Source: Sphingomonas nostoxanthinifaciens (GTDB taxonomy: Bacteria > Pseudomonadota > Alphaproteobacteria > Sphingomonadales > Sphingomonadaceae). Taken from it: a stretch of DNA of 64,000 nt. How positions within the stretch are numbered: position 1 is the stretch's first letter; the number at the start of each line of letters is the position of its first letter. The translations under genes were made by a program, and so were the position numbers. The stretch covers positions 868,001 to 932,000 of the forward strand of contig NZ_CP082839.1 in assembly GCF_019930585.1 (NCBI RefSeq). The letters run 5' to 3'. Shown here piece after piece: positions 44,002 through 52,202 of the stretch. The notes under the pieces were generated by a model. The model was given only the letters and a program-made list of their open reading frames with translations. It was not told the origin of the DNA and made no database searches.

Positions 44002-46425
44002 ATGACGATGGGACGATGGATTGCGGGCGTGTGCGGCGCGGCGCTGGCGGCGGCGATGCCGGTGCGGGCCGCGACCCCAACGGCGACGCTGCTGCCCGTG
44101 AAGGCCGATGCGGCGGCGGGACACGTTCTCGTGACCTTGCCCGCGCCCGATGCCGACGGCGTCTCCGGCCGCTTCCTCTATGCGACCGCGCTCAAGACCG
44201 GGCTCGGCTCGGCGCGGATCACGCTGGATCACGGCCAGCTGGGCGAGACGCGTGTCCTCGCCTTTCGCCGTATCGGCCGCAAGGTCGCCGTGACGTTCGA
44301 GAATCCGCGCTACACCGCCAGCGGTGCGGCCGAGATTCGCAAAGGTGCACGCGAGAGCTTTCCCTACAGCGTCGTCGCTATGCTCGACATCGCCTCGACC
44401 GATCCCACGGGCGCGGTCACGGTCGATCTCTCGCCCTTCCTCGTGCGCGACACGATGAACATCGCGGCGCAGCTCAACGGCGGCGGCATGAGCCTGCCGG
44501 GCGCGCTCGACGGCGGCGGCAAGGGCTTCCACCTGTCGGAGGCGCTGTCCGCCGCCGATCCGGCGTCGGTGAAGGCCTTCCCCGACAATATCGAGCTGGA
44601 GGCGGTGCAGACCTTCGTCTCCGACACGCCCGGCCGCGAGGTCAACACGATCGCGCCCGACGGAAGGCAGGTGAGCTTCACCGTCCACCATTCGCTGATC
44701 CGCCTGCCGGGGCCGGGCTTCGTGCCGCGCAAGTTCGACATACGCTCGGGCACCTTCTCGCAGGCGGTCTATGATTTCGGGACGCCGCTCGGCGACGACG
44801 TGCTGCTGCAATATGCCAGCCATTTCCGGCTGGAGAAGGTCGACCCCGCCGCCGCACGCTCGCCGGTCAAGAAGCCGATCATCTTCTACATCGACAATGC
44901 CGCGCCCGAGCCGATCCGCACCGCATTGGCCGAGGGCGTGGCGTGGTGGAACCAGGCGTTCGACGCCGCCGGCTTCGTGGATGCCTTCCAGGTCAGGATC
45001 CTGACGCCGGACATGGATCCGCAGGACGTGCGCTACAACATCGTCAACTGGGACGAGCGGCAGACGCGCAGCTGGTCCTATGGCGGCGGCATCGTCGATC
45101 CGCGCACCGGCGAGATCATCAAGGGCAATGTCGTGCTCGAAGGGCTGCGGCTGCGGCAGGACATCATCATCTTCGAAAGCCTCGTCGGCACCGCGGGCGA
45201 GGGGCAGGGCGGCGCCAACGATCCGGTGCGGGTCGCGCTCGCGCGCATCCGCCAGCTCGGTGCGCACGAGGTCGGCCATGCGCTCGGCTTCGCGCACAAT
45301 TTCGCGGCCAGCACCTATGGCCGCGCGTCGGTGCTCGACTATCCGTTCGCCAAGATCGCGATCAAGGACGACAAGCTCGATCTGTCCGACGCGTATGCGA
45401 CCGGCATCGGTCGCTGGGACAAGTTCATCGTCGACTGGCTCTACGGCCAGCCCAAGCCGGGGATCGATCCCGATGCCGCCGCCGCGCAGAAGGCGACCGC
45501 GGCCGAGGCGGCGGGCCTGCGCTATCTGACCGATATCGACGGGCGTAATCCCGATCTCGGCGTGCCGGGCGACAATATGTGGGTGGAAGGCGACGACAAG
45601 CCGGCCGACCTCGCGCACATCATGGCGGTGCGCCGCATCGCGCTCGCCGATTTCGGGCCCGGCGTGCTGCATGCGGGCGAGCCGCTGGCCGACCTGCGCC
45701 GCAAGTTCGCACCGCTGTGGCTGCTGCATCGCTACGAGGTTGCGGCGATCGGCAAATATATCGGCGGGGTGAATTACCGCTATTCGGTCGCGGGCGGCGG
45801 CAGCCCGGCGCCGACCTCGGCTACGGCCGCCGAGCAGGAGGCGGCGCTCGATGCGCTGCTGGAGACGCTCTCGGCGAAGGAGCTGACCGTGCCGGGCCCG
45901 CTCACCCTGATGCTCTCGTCGGGCGTGAACGGCGAATCCGATCCGCAATTCGATACCGAGGTGTTCGACACGGCCGGCGCGGCGGTGTTCGATCCGCTGG
46001 TCGCGGCGGACGTGGCGGCGCAGGTGACGCTGGACACGTTGCTGGCCCCCTCGCGGCTGACGCGCCTCGCCATCCAGCATGCGCGCGATCCGTCGCTGCC
46101 GGGGCTCGACCGCCTGCTCGACAAGTTGACGGCGGGGGTGGTCGACGTGCGTCGCGCCGCCGTCGAACGGCGCGTCGCGACCCGGACGGTGCTGGCGATG
46201 GCCGGCGCGCAGCGCGATCCGCGTACCCCGCCCGATGTTGCGGCGATCCTCGCCGGGCGGCTGCAGCTGCTCGCCGATCGCCTCGCGACGGCGAAGGGCG
46301 CGGACGAAGATGCGCTGTGGAGCCGCAGCATGGCAGCGATGCTCCGCGACGATACGGCGCTGACCCGCGAGCTCGGGCGCGGCCGTCATGCGCCGGAAAT
46401 TCCGCCGGGCATGCCGATCGGATAG
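44002..46425 (+). CDS. Exported zinc-dependent metalloprotease (DUF5117/DUF4953 type)
   Basis: The 807-aa protein has an N-terminal signal (IAGVCGAALAAAMPVRAA) and a long beta-rich DUF5117-like region. The catalytic motif AHEVGHALGFAHNFAAST (HExxHxxxxxH) lies near residue 428. The C-terminal ~300 residues are helical and may be a DUF4953-type domain. The family is common in Bacteroidetes and Sphingomonadales and is assumed periplasmic; the substrate is unknown. Start is ATG 44002 or the in-frame ATG 44008; neither has a strong ribosome-binding site. Confidence 0.88.
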   Translation: MTMGRWIAGVCGAALAAAMPVRAATPTATLLPVKADAAAGHVLVTLPAPDADGVSGRFLYATALKTGLGSARITLDHGQLGETRVLAFRRIGRKVAVTFENPRYTASGAAEIRKGARESFPYSVVAMLDIASTDPTGAVTVDLSPFLVRDTMNIAAQLNGGGMSLPGALDGGGKGFHLSEALSAADPASVKAFPDNIELEAVQTFVSDTPGREVNTIAPDGRQVSFTVHHSLIRLPGPGFVPRKFDIRSGTFSQAVYDFGTPLGDDVLLQYASHFRLEKVDPAAARSPVKKPIIFYIDNAAPEPIRTALAEGVAWWNQAFDAAGFVDAFQVRILTPDMDPQDVRYNIVNWDERQTRSWSYGGGIVDPRTGEIIKGNVVLEGLRLRQDIIIFESLVGTAGEGQGGANDPVRVALARIRQLGAHEVGHALGFAHNFAASTYGRASVLDYPFAKIAIKDDKLDLSDAYATGIGRWDKFIVDWLYGQPKPGIDPDAAAAQKATAAEAAGLRYLTDIDGRNPDLGVPGDNMWVEGDDKPADLAHIMAVRRIALADFGPGVLHAGEPLADLRRKFAPLWLLHRYEVAAIGKYIGGVNYRYSVAGGGSPAPTSATAAEQEAALDALLETLSAKELTVPGPLTLMLSSGVNGESDPQFDTEVFDTAGAAVFDPLVAADVAAQVTLDTLLAPSRLTRLAIQHARDPSLPGLDRLLDKLTAGVVDVRRAAVERRVATRTVLAMAGAQRDPRTPPDVAAILAGRLQLLADRLATAKGADEDALWSRSMAAMLRDDTALTRELGRGRHAPEIPPGMPIG

Positions 46426-46516
46426 GCTTCTGCTCGGTTCACCGCTTGCACAGCTTTCGTTCAGGCGATCTCCGCGCTAGGAGGCACCGTAAACCCATCC
46501 AATCGGGAGAGCCTGT

Positions 46517-47218
46517 TTGGCGCTGACGCCTGCCAATGACGAAGCCTTCTTTCGCGAGGTCGACGACAATCTCCGCCAGGATCGCATGGTCCGTTTCGCC
46601 CGCCGCTGGGGGAAATGGATCGGCTTCGGGGTGGGATTGGCGCTGGCTTTGCTCGCCGGCTTCCTGCTGTGGCAGAACCATCGCAAGGCCGAAGCCGGGG
46701 CCGATGCCGAGACGATGGTCGCGCTGATGGCCGATGTCGGCAGCGGCAAGGCCAATGCCAAGGATCCGCGCCTGGCGTCGCTCGCGGCCAGCCCTCGCGA
46801 CGGCTATCGCGCGCTCGCCCGGTTGACGCAGGCCGAACTGGTCGAGCGCACCGACGTGACCGCGGCCGGCGTCGATTATGACGCGATCGCGGCCGATACC
46901 AAGCTGCCGCAGGCGATGCGCGACCTCGCCACGATCCGCGGCGTCACGATTCGCTTCGACAGGCTGCTGCCGCAGACGGTGGTCGACCGGCTAAAGCCGC
47001 TGGCGGTGCCGGGTGGTCCATGGTTCGGCAGCGCCGCCGAGCTGACCGCGATCGCCGATCTGAAGATGAACAAGGCAAATCTGGCCGGCCCGCTGTTCGC
47101 CGCGATCGCACGCGATACGACCGTGCCGACCTCGCTGCGTGGACGCGCCGCCGGCATGGCCAGCGCGCTTGGCCAGACGGTGGTCACCGCCGCGTCGCCC
47201 GCCGCCCTGAAGGAATGA
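46517..47218 (+). CDS. YfgM-like inner-membrane protein
   Basis: The 233-aa protein has a cytoplasmic N-terminus (FFREVDDNLRQDRMVRFAR), one membrane anchor (IGFGVGLALALLAGFLLWQ) and a periplasmic helical part of TPR-like type. It matches YfgM, an accessory to the SecYEG translocon and periplasmic chaperones, which sits next to bamB in many Proteobacteria, as here. The start is TTG 46517, with GGGAGA 7 nt before it. The stop overlaps an ATG of the bamB frame. Confidence 0.85.
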   Translation: MALTPANDEAFFREVDDNLRQDRMVRFARRWGKWIGFGVGLALALLAGFLLWQNHRKAEAGADAETMVALMADVGSGKANAKDPRLASLAASPRDGYRALARLTQAELVERTDVTAAGVDYDAIAADTKLPQAMRDLATIRGVTIRFDRLLPQTVVDRLKPLAVPGGPWFGSAAELTAIADLKMNKANLAGPLFAAIARDTTVPTSLRGRAAGMASALGQTVVTAASPAALKE

Positions 47219-47220
47219 AA

Positions 47221-48549
47221 ATGACCAAGCGTGTGGTGGTGGCGCTGGCGATGGTCGCCGCGCTGAGTGGCTGTGGCATCTTTCGCAGCAAGGGCGAGCA
47301 TCGCCCCAAGACCGCCGTGGTGGGCGAGCGCATCCCCGTTCTGACGTCCGAAGGCGATGCCGCGGTCGAGCCGAGCCTGGCCGACGTGGCGGTGACGGTG
47401 CCGGATGCCGCACCGAACGACACTTGGTCGCAGACCGGCGGAAATTCGACCAAGGTGATGGGCAATCCCGCGCTGGGCGCCACGATCAAGCCCGCTTGGG
47501 ACGTGAAGATTCCAGCCGGCGGCCCGCGCGAGCGCCTCGCGGCCGGCCCGGTGGTCGCGGACGGCAAATTGTATGTGGTCGATGCCGAGGCCGTCGTGCG
47601 CGCGTTCGACGCGGCGACCGGACGCAAGCTGTGGGAGGTCGCGCCCGACGCGACCAAGCGCGAGAAGCCGGTGCTGTTCGGCGGCGGCGTCAGCGTCGAC
47701 AATGGCCGCGTCTTCGCCACCAACGGGCGCGGCGACGTGATCGCGCTGGATGCCGCGACCGGCAAGCAGATCTGGAAGGCGCGTCCTTCGGGCCCGCTGC
47801 GCGGCGCGCCGGGCTTCGGCAACGGCAACATCTTCGTCTTGACGCAAGACAACCAGATCATCGCGCTGAGCGAGGAAAAGGGCGAGGTCGTGTGGACCGT
47901 GTCCGCCACGCTGCAGACGGCGGGCGTGTTCGGCGTGGCGGCGCCGTCCTATGCCCAGGGCACGGTCGTCGCCGGCTTCTCGTCGGGCGAGCTTTCCGCG
48001 CTCCGCTACGAAAATGGCCGCATCGTCTGGCAGGACCAGCTTTCGCGGACCTCGATCTCGACCTCGGTCTCGACCATCTCCGACGTCGATGCGGCGCCGG
48101 TGCTGGATCAGGGCAAGGTCTATGCGATCGGGCAGGGCGGCCGCATGGTCGCGATGGATCTCGTCAGCGGCCAGCGCCTGTGGGAGATCACGATCGGCGG
48201 CATCGACACGCCGTGGCTGGCGGGCGAGTGGCTGTTCGTCGTCACCGACGATGCGCGCCTGCTCTGCATCGCGCGCACCACCGGCAAGATCCGCTGGATC
48301 ACGCAGCTCACCCACTTCCGCGATCCCAAGACGAAGAACAAGGCGGTCGGCTGGTCGGGACCGATCCTGGCGGGCGGCCGGCTGGTGCTGGTCAACACGT
48401 TGGGCGAGATGGTGCAGGTGAAGGTCGCCGACGGCAAGGTCATGAGCACCCAGCGCAAGGCCGGCAAGGGCTTCTACCTGTCGCCGATCGTCGCGAACAA
48501 CACGCTCTACACGCTCGACCAGAAGGGCAAGCTCACCGCCTGGCGGTGA
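47221..48549 (+). CDS. bamB: Outer-membrane assembly lipoprotein BamB
   Basis: The 442-aa lipoprotein has a type II signal with lipobox LSGC (MTKRVVVALAMVAALSGCG). An eight-bladed PQQ-like beta-propeller follows, shown by the repeated forms YVVDAEAVVRAFDAATGRKL, VIALDAATGKQIWKA and MVAMDLVSGQRLWEI. BamB assists BamA in folding outer-membrane proteins. ATG 47221 is used, with AAGGAA 6 nt upstream; ATG 47215 is in frame as well. In related genomes the GTPase gene der follows, but here a repeat and leuA do. Confidence 0.94.
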   Translation: MTKRVVVALAMVAALSGCGIFRSKGEHRPKTAVVGERIPVLTSEGDAAVEPSLADVAVTVPDAAPNDTWSQTGGNSTKVMGNPALGATIKPAWDVKIPAGGPRERLAAGPVVADGKLYVVDAEAVVRAFDAATGRKLWEVAPDATKREKPVLFGGGVSVDNGRVFATNGRGDVIALDAATGKQIWKARPSGPLRGAPGFGNGNIFVLTQDNQIIALSEEKGEVVWTVSATLQTAGVFGVAAPSYAQGTVVAGFSSGELSALRYENGRIVWQDQLSRTSISTSVSTISDVDAAPVLDQGKVYAIGQGGRMVAMDLVSGQRLWEITIGGIDTPWLAGEWLFVVTDDARLLCIARTTGKIRWITQLTHFRDPKTKNKAVGWSGPILAGGRLVLVNTLGEMVQVKVADGKVMSTQRKAGKGFYLSPIVANNTLYTLDQKGKLTAWR

Positions 48550-48741
48550 GCTAAGACCGGCTTTCAACCGTCATTCCCGCGTAGGCGGGAATCCATTCAC
48601 GCAGCCGGAGCGGCGCTCAAGCGACGGTTAGGCAAATGGATCCCCGCCTGCGCGGGGATGACGGCAGGTCGCGTATCTTCTCCAGCCGCCCATCCACCGC
48701 AACGGGTGGACGGCGTCGCGGCCATCGGCTAAGCGCACGCC
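48550..48741. other. Intergenic region between bamB and the leuA leader
   Basis: No gene is supported here. It holds one palindromic repeat (48569-48664) and then about 77 bp that probably contain the leuA promoter. No clear -35/-10 pair was recognised. Confidence 0.5.
48569..48664. repeat. Inverted repeat pair after bamB
   Basis: The left arm CGTCATTCCCGCGTAGGCGG is answered about 55 bp later by the right arm ATCCCCGCCTGCGCGGGGAT with TGACGG. Each arm is itself a hairpin, so the element is a head-to-head pair like a BIME. Confidence 0.8.
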
Positions 48742-48789
48742 ATGTTCGGCGGCTCGGCCCTCCTTATTCTGCGACTTACGCGCCCTTAG
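48742..48789 (+). CDS. Leucine leader peptide
   Basis: A 15-codon ORF encodes MFGGSALLILRLTRP and stops at TAG 48787. Codons 7-12 are CTC CTT ATT CTG CGA CTT: four Leu codons, two of them CTT, which is rare in this GC-rich sequence. Its place directly ahead of leuA is that of leucine attenuator peptides. No strong Shine-Dalgarno was seen before the ATG. An in-frame stop lies just upstream, so this ATG is the only start. Confidence 0.6.
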   Translation: MFGGSALLILRLTRP

Positions 48790-48871
48790 GCGCGCCGATC
48801 GAGCGCGGCCGGGTTCGGCCGCGGCATCACCGCCTAAGGGACATTGCCGACCGCGCCGACCGAGGCGCGCC
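48783..48871 (+). promoter_or_regulatory. leuA attenuator-like leader structure
   Basis: CCCTTAGGCG (48783-48792) pairs perfectly with CGCCTAAGGG (48831-48840), enclosing an inner hairpin GCGGCCG/CGGCCGC (48805-48811 with 48816-48822). The 5' arm covers the leader stop codon. GGCGCGCC at 48789-48796 can instead pair with its copy at 48864-48871; both helices cannot form together. AAGGG in the 3' arm could be a ribosome-binding site. No U-run follows, so control of translation, or Rho, is as likely as classical attenuation. Confidence 0.55.
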
Positions 48872-48900
48872 CGAGGACACCGCCCCCGAAAGCCGATCTC

Positions 48901-50568
48901 ATGACCATGCTCGCCGATCCCTCCGTCAAGTACCGCCCGTTTCCGCAGGTCGATCTGCCCGACCGCCAATGGCCCGGCCGCACGATCACCAAGGCGCCGC
49001 GCTGGCTGTCGACCGACATGCGCGACGGCAACCAGGCTTTGATCGATCCGATGGACGAGGAGAAGAAGACCCGCTTCTTCGAATTGCTCTGCAAGGTCGG
49101 TCTCAAGGAGATCGAGGTCGGCTTCCCCGCCGCCGGCGCGACCGAGTTCGACTTCATCTCCGGCCTCGTCCGCAACGGCCGCGTGCCCGACGACGTGATG
49201 ATCCAGGTGCTGACCCAGTCGCGCCGCGACCTGATCGAGAAGAGCTTCGAGAGCCTGCGCGGCGCGAAGCAGGCGGTCGTCCACCTCTACAATGCGGTGT
49301 CGCCGGCATGGCGGCGGATCGTGTTCGGCATGACCCGCGACGAGGTGCGCGAGATCGCCGTCACCGGCGCGAAGATCCTGCGCGACGAGGCGGCCAAGCA
49401 GCCCGACACCGACTGGCATTTCGAATATAGCCCCGAGACCTTCTCCACCGCCGAGCTCGATTTCAGCGTCGAGGTCTGCGAGGCGGTGATGGAGGTGCTG
49501 CGGCCGACGCCCGCGCATCCGCTGATCCTCAACCTGCCGGCGACGGTCGAGGCGGCGACCCCCAACATCTATGCCGACCAGATCGAATGGTTCGGCAAGC
49601 ATATCCGCAACCGCGACTGCGTCGTGATCTCGCTCCATCCGCATAACGATCGCGGCACCGGCGTCGCCGCGGCCGAGCTCGGGCTGATGGCGGGTGCCGA
49701 TCGCGTCGAGGGCTGCCTGTTCGGCAATGGCGAGCGAACCGGCAACGTCGATCTGGTGACTTTGGGGCTCAACCTCTACACGCAGGGCGTCAATCCGCAG
49801 CTCGATTTCTCCGACATCGACGCGGTCATCAACACCGTCACCTATTGCAACAATCTGCCGGTCCACCCGCGCCATCCGTATGCGGGCGACCTCGTCTTCA
49901 CGGCGTTCTCGGGGTCGCATCAGGATGCGATCAAGAAGGGCTTCGCCGCGCAGGAGCAGCGCAACGACCTGATCTGGGACGTGCCCTATCTGCCGATCGA
50001 TCCCAAGGATCTCGGCCGCGATTACGAGGCGGTGATCCGCGTCAATTCGCAGTCGGGCAAGGGCGGCGTCGCGTGGGTGCTGGAGCAGGACAAGGGCCTC
50101 AAGCTGCCCAAGCGGATGCAGGCCGATCTCAGCCGCTCGGTGCAGGCGCTGGCCGACGAGACCAGCCGCGAGCTCAATGCCGGAGACATTTGGGCGCGGT
50201 TCCAGGAGCATTACCGGCTGGTCGGCGCGCAGCCGTTCGAACTGGTCGACTATAGCGAGGCGCATGCCGGCGCAGACCGCATTTTCACCGGGCGCGTGCG
50301 CCATGCCGGGGTCGACAAGACGGTGAGCGGGCGCGGCAACGGCCTGCTCTCGGGCGTGCTGGCGGCGCTCAACGACGGCTTCGGGCTCGATCTCGATATC
50401 GTCGATTATAGCGAACATGCCATCGGCACCGGCGGCAGCGTGCAGGCGGCGGCCTATGTCGAGGCGCGCACCGGCGACGGGCGGACGGTGTTCGGCGTCG
50501 GCATGGATACCGACGTGGCGACCGCCTCGGTCCGCGCATTGCTCGGCGCGGCCAACGCGATCGCCTGA
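48901..50568 (+). CDS. leuA: 2-isopropylmalate synthase
   Basis: The 555-aa enzyme condenses acetyl-CoA and 2-oxoisovalerate in the first committed step to leucine. It has the HMGL-type catalytic core ([16 protein letters not shown] near residue 38; [36 protein letters not shown]) and a C-terminal allosteric domain. It is the longer LeuA2-type form of about 555 aa. ATG 48901 fits the family N-terminus ([14 protein letters not shown]) but lacks a Shine-Dalgarno; an in-frame TTG at 48844 has AAGGG just upstream. A leucine leader precedes it, implying feedback on expression. Confidence 0.95.
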   Translation: MTMLADPSVKYRPFPQVDLPDRQWPGRTITKAPRWLSTDMRDGNQALIDPMDEEKKTRFFELLCKVGLKEIEVGFPAAGATEFDFISGLVRNGRVPDDVMIQVLTQSRRDLIEKSFESLRGAKQAVVHLYNAVSPAWRRIVFGMTRDEVREIAVTGAKILRDEAAKQPDTDWHFEYSPETFSTAELDFSVEVCEAVMEVLRPTPAHPLILNLPATVEAATPNIYADQIEWFGKHIRNRDCVVISLHPHNDRGTGVAAAELGLMAGADRVEGCLFGNGERTGNVDLVTLGLNLYTQGVNPQLDFSDIDAVINTVTYCNNLPVHPRHPYAGDLVFTAFSGSHQDAIKKGFAAQEQRNDLIWDVPYLPIDPKDLGRDYEAVIRVNSQSGKGGVAWVLEQDKGLKLPKRMQADLSRSVQALADETSRELNAGDIWARFQEHYRLVGAQPFELVDYSEAHAGADRIFTGRVRHAGVDKTVSGRGNGLLSGVLAALNDGFGLDLDIVDYSEHAIGTGGSVQAAAYVEARTGDGRTVFGVGMDTDVATASVRALLGAANAIA

Positions 50569-50590
50569 TCGCCGGGCAGATATGCCCCGC

Positions 50591-50694
50591 CCGTTCGTAC
50601 TGAGGAGAGGCTGAGCCTGTCGAAGCCTCGTCTCGAAGCACATGCCCTTCGAGACGCCACTTCGCCAAGCTCAGTGGCTCCTCAGGGCGAACGG
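50591..50694. repeat. Long inverted repeat after leuA
   Basis: CCGTTCG, then CTGAGCCTGTCGAAGC on the left is mirrored by GCCAAGCTCAG and GGGCGAACGG on the right, with CTTCGAGAC in the middle. It lies between convergent leuA and the porin gene and belongs to a different repeat family from those above. Confidence 0.8.
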
Positions 50695-50698
50695 AGCG

Positions 50699-52120
50699 CT
50701 AGAGCGTGACCGCCGCCTTCAGGCCGAGGATGCAGGCGTCCGATACCGTGTCGAGCCCGCCGGGATGGTGGATGTACTGGACGTTCGGCCGCAGCTCGAG
50801 CCCCTCGAGCGGCTGGATCGAATAGAAGATCTCGCTCGCATATTCGGCGCCGTGCTGCACCGGCGGATGGGTCGGGTCCAGTTCCTGTGCGCGGGTCGCG
50901 CGGCCGTTGACGTTGGTGCGCGCGAACGCCACGCCCAGCACCTCGCCGCGCAGCCACGGCAACAGCCCGCGATAGAACAGGCCTGCCGCCACCTGATTGT
51001 CGGTCAGCGTGGTCTGGCGATCGGTCTGCGTGACGTTGGCGAACACGCTGAGGCCCGACGCCGCCTTGCCGTCGCGCGCGCGGCCGGTGAACTGGCGCTC
51101 GACGTTGATGTAGATGCCGTAGCGCGACGAATGCTGGAGCGCGGTGGCGTCGGTCAGCACGCGCGGGCGGTGGTTGACGTCGAGCAGCAGATCGTCGGCG
51201 GGCGCAGTCGAGACCCAGCCGCCGATCTTGTAGCTGGCGACGCGGCCGTGGGCGAGCGTCGGCGTCCAGCCTGCCTCGACCGGCACCAGCACGCCGGTGC
51301 CCCCGTTGGTGTGCACGAAATAGAAGCCGGTGGCGTCGAGGTTGCGCGGATTGACCTGATAGACTGCCGCCTGGACGTAATGCGTCTTGTCGGGCGAGTA
51401 GCGCACGCGCGCGCCCAGCTGGCTGACCGGCCAGTTCGCCCAATAGTCGCCGGAAAGGTTGCCCGGTTGCGCGCCGCAGAAGCTGAGGTTCATGAACTGG
51501 CACGAAAAGGCCGCGAAATCCTCGCCAGGGTTGGTGAGGCCCAGCTTCAGCTCCAGTTTGTCGCCGACCACCTGCTCGTACCAGAATTGGGTCAGGCGCA
51601 ATGTCTGGCCGCGGCCATAGACCTCCTGCACCTGCTGCAGCGTGCCGAGATGCGCGTCGTCGGACAGATTGTGGCCGCGGCGGAAGGTGAGCGTCGCCTG
51701 GAACGCGCCGCCCTTCAGCCCGACCAATTTGTCGAGATCGAGCAATGCGCCCGCGTCGAACTGGCCGGTCTCGCGGAAGACGTTGCGTGTGCCGCCGGCC
51801 GCGTTGAATGCGCTTTCGGAGGCGTAGCGAGCCGTCAATCCGATGCCGCGCAGCGCGAGGCGCGTGCGGATCTTGCGCCAGTCGCCGATCAGGCCCGGCG
51901 GTGGCGGCCGACGCGTATCGACGGTGAGCGCCGAGGGCAGCGGCTCCTCCTCGGGCGCGGCCGTGGTGGCGGGCGCCGACTTGTCGGGCTGCGTCTGCGT
52001 GTCGAGCTGCGAGCCGGCGGGCGCCTGCCGGCCGGCGGCACCGGGCGCCGCATCCTGTGCGAGCGCACGCCCCTGCGCGGTCAGGGCGAGCAGCGCCCCG
52101 GCCACGACCATCCGTTTCAT
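50699..52120 (-). CDS. OprB-type carbohydrate porin, copy B
   Basis: The 473-aa protein has a signal peptide (MVVAGALLALTAQGRALAQ), a disordered linker rich in Pro/Ala/Gln (residues 25-75) and an OprB barrel: GLIGDWRKIRTRLALRGIG, GLKGGAFQATLTFRRG, FMNLSFCGAQPGNLSGDYW and HPPVQHGAEYASEIFYS. OprB proteins are sugar-selective channels. It has no local carbohydrate genes around it. Differences from the 24978 porin are large; both are assigned by family features only. Confidence 0.87.
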   Translation of the reverse strand: MKRMVVAGALLALTAQGRALAQDAAPGAAGRQAPAGSQLDTQTQPDKSAPATTAAPEEEPLPSALTVDTRRPPPPGLIGDWRKIRTRLALRGIGLTARYASESAFNAAGGTRNVFRETGQFDAGALLDLDKLVGLKGGAFQATLTFRRGHNLSDDAHLGTLQQVQEVYGRGQTLRLTQFWYEQVVGDKLELKLGLTNPGEDFAAFSCQFMNLSFCGAQPGNLSGDYWANWPVSQLGARVRYSPDKTHYVQAAVYQVNPRNLDATGFYFVHTNGGTGVLVPVEAGWTPTLAHGRVASYKIGGWVSTAPADDLLLDVNHRPRVLTDATALQHSSRYGIYINVERQFTGRARDGKAASGLSVFANVTQTDRQTTLTDNQVAAGLFYRGLLPWLRGEVLGVAFARTNVNGRATRAQELDPTHPPVQHGAEYASEIFYSIQPLEGLELRPNVQYIHHPGGLDTVSDACILGLKAAVTL

Positions 52121-52202
52121 CACTTTGGACAGACTCCCTGACCTTTGAAGAGGCAACGTCGCCCCGGCGAAAACGATCCGGGGCTGCAACGACTTTCGCG
52201 AT

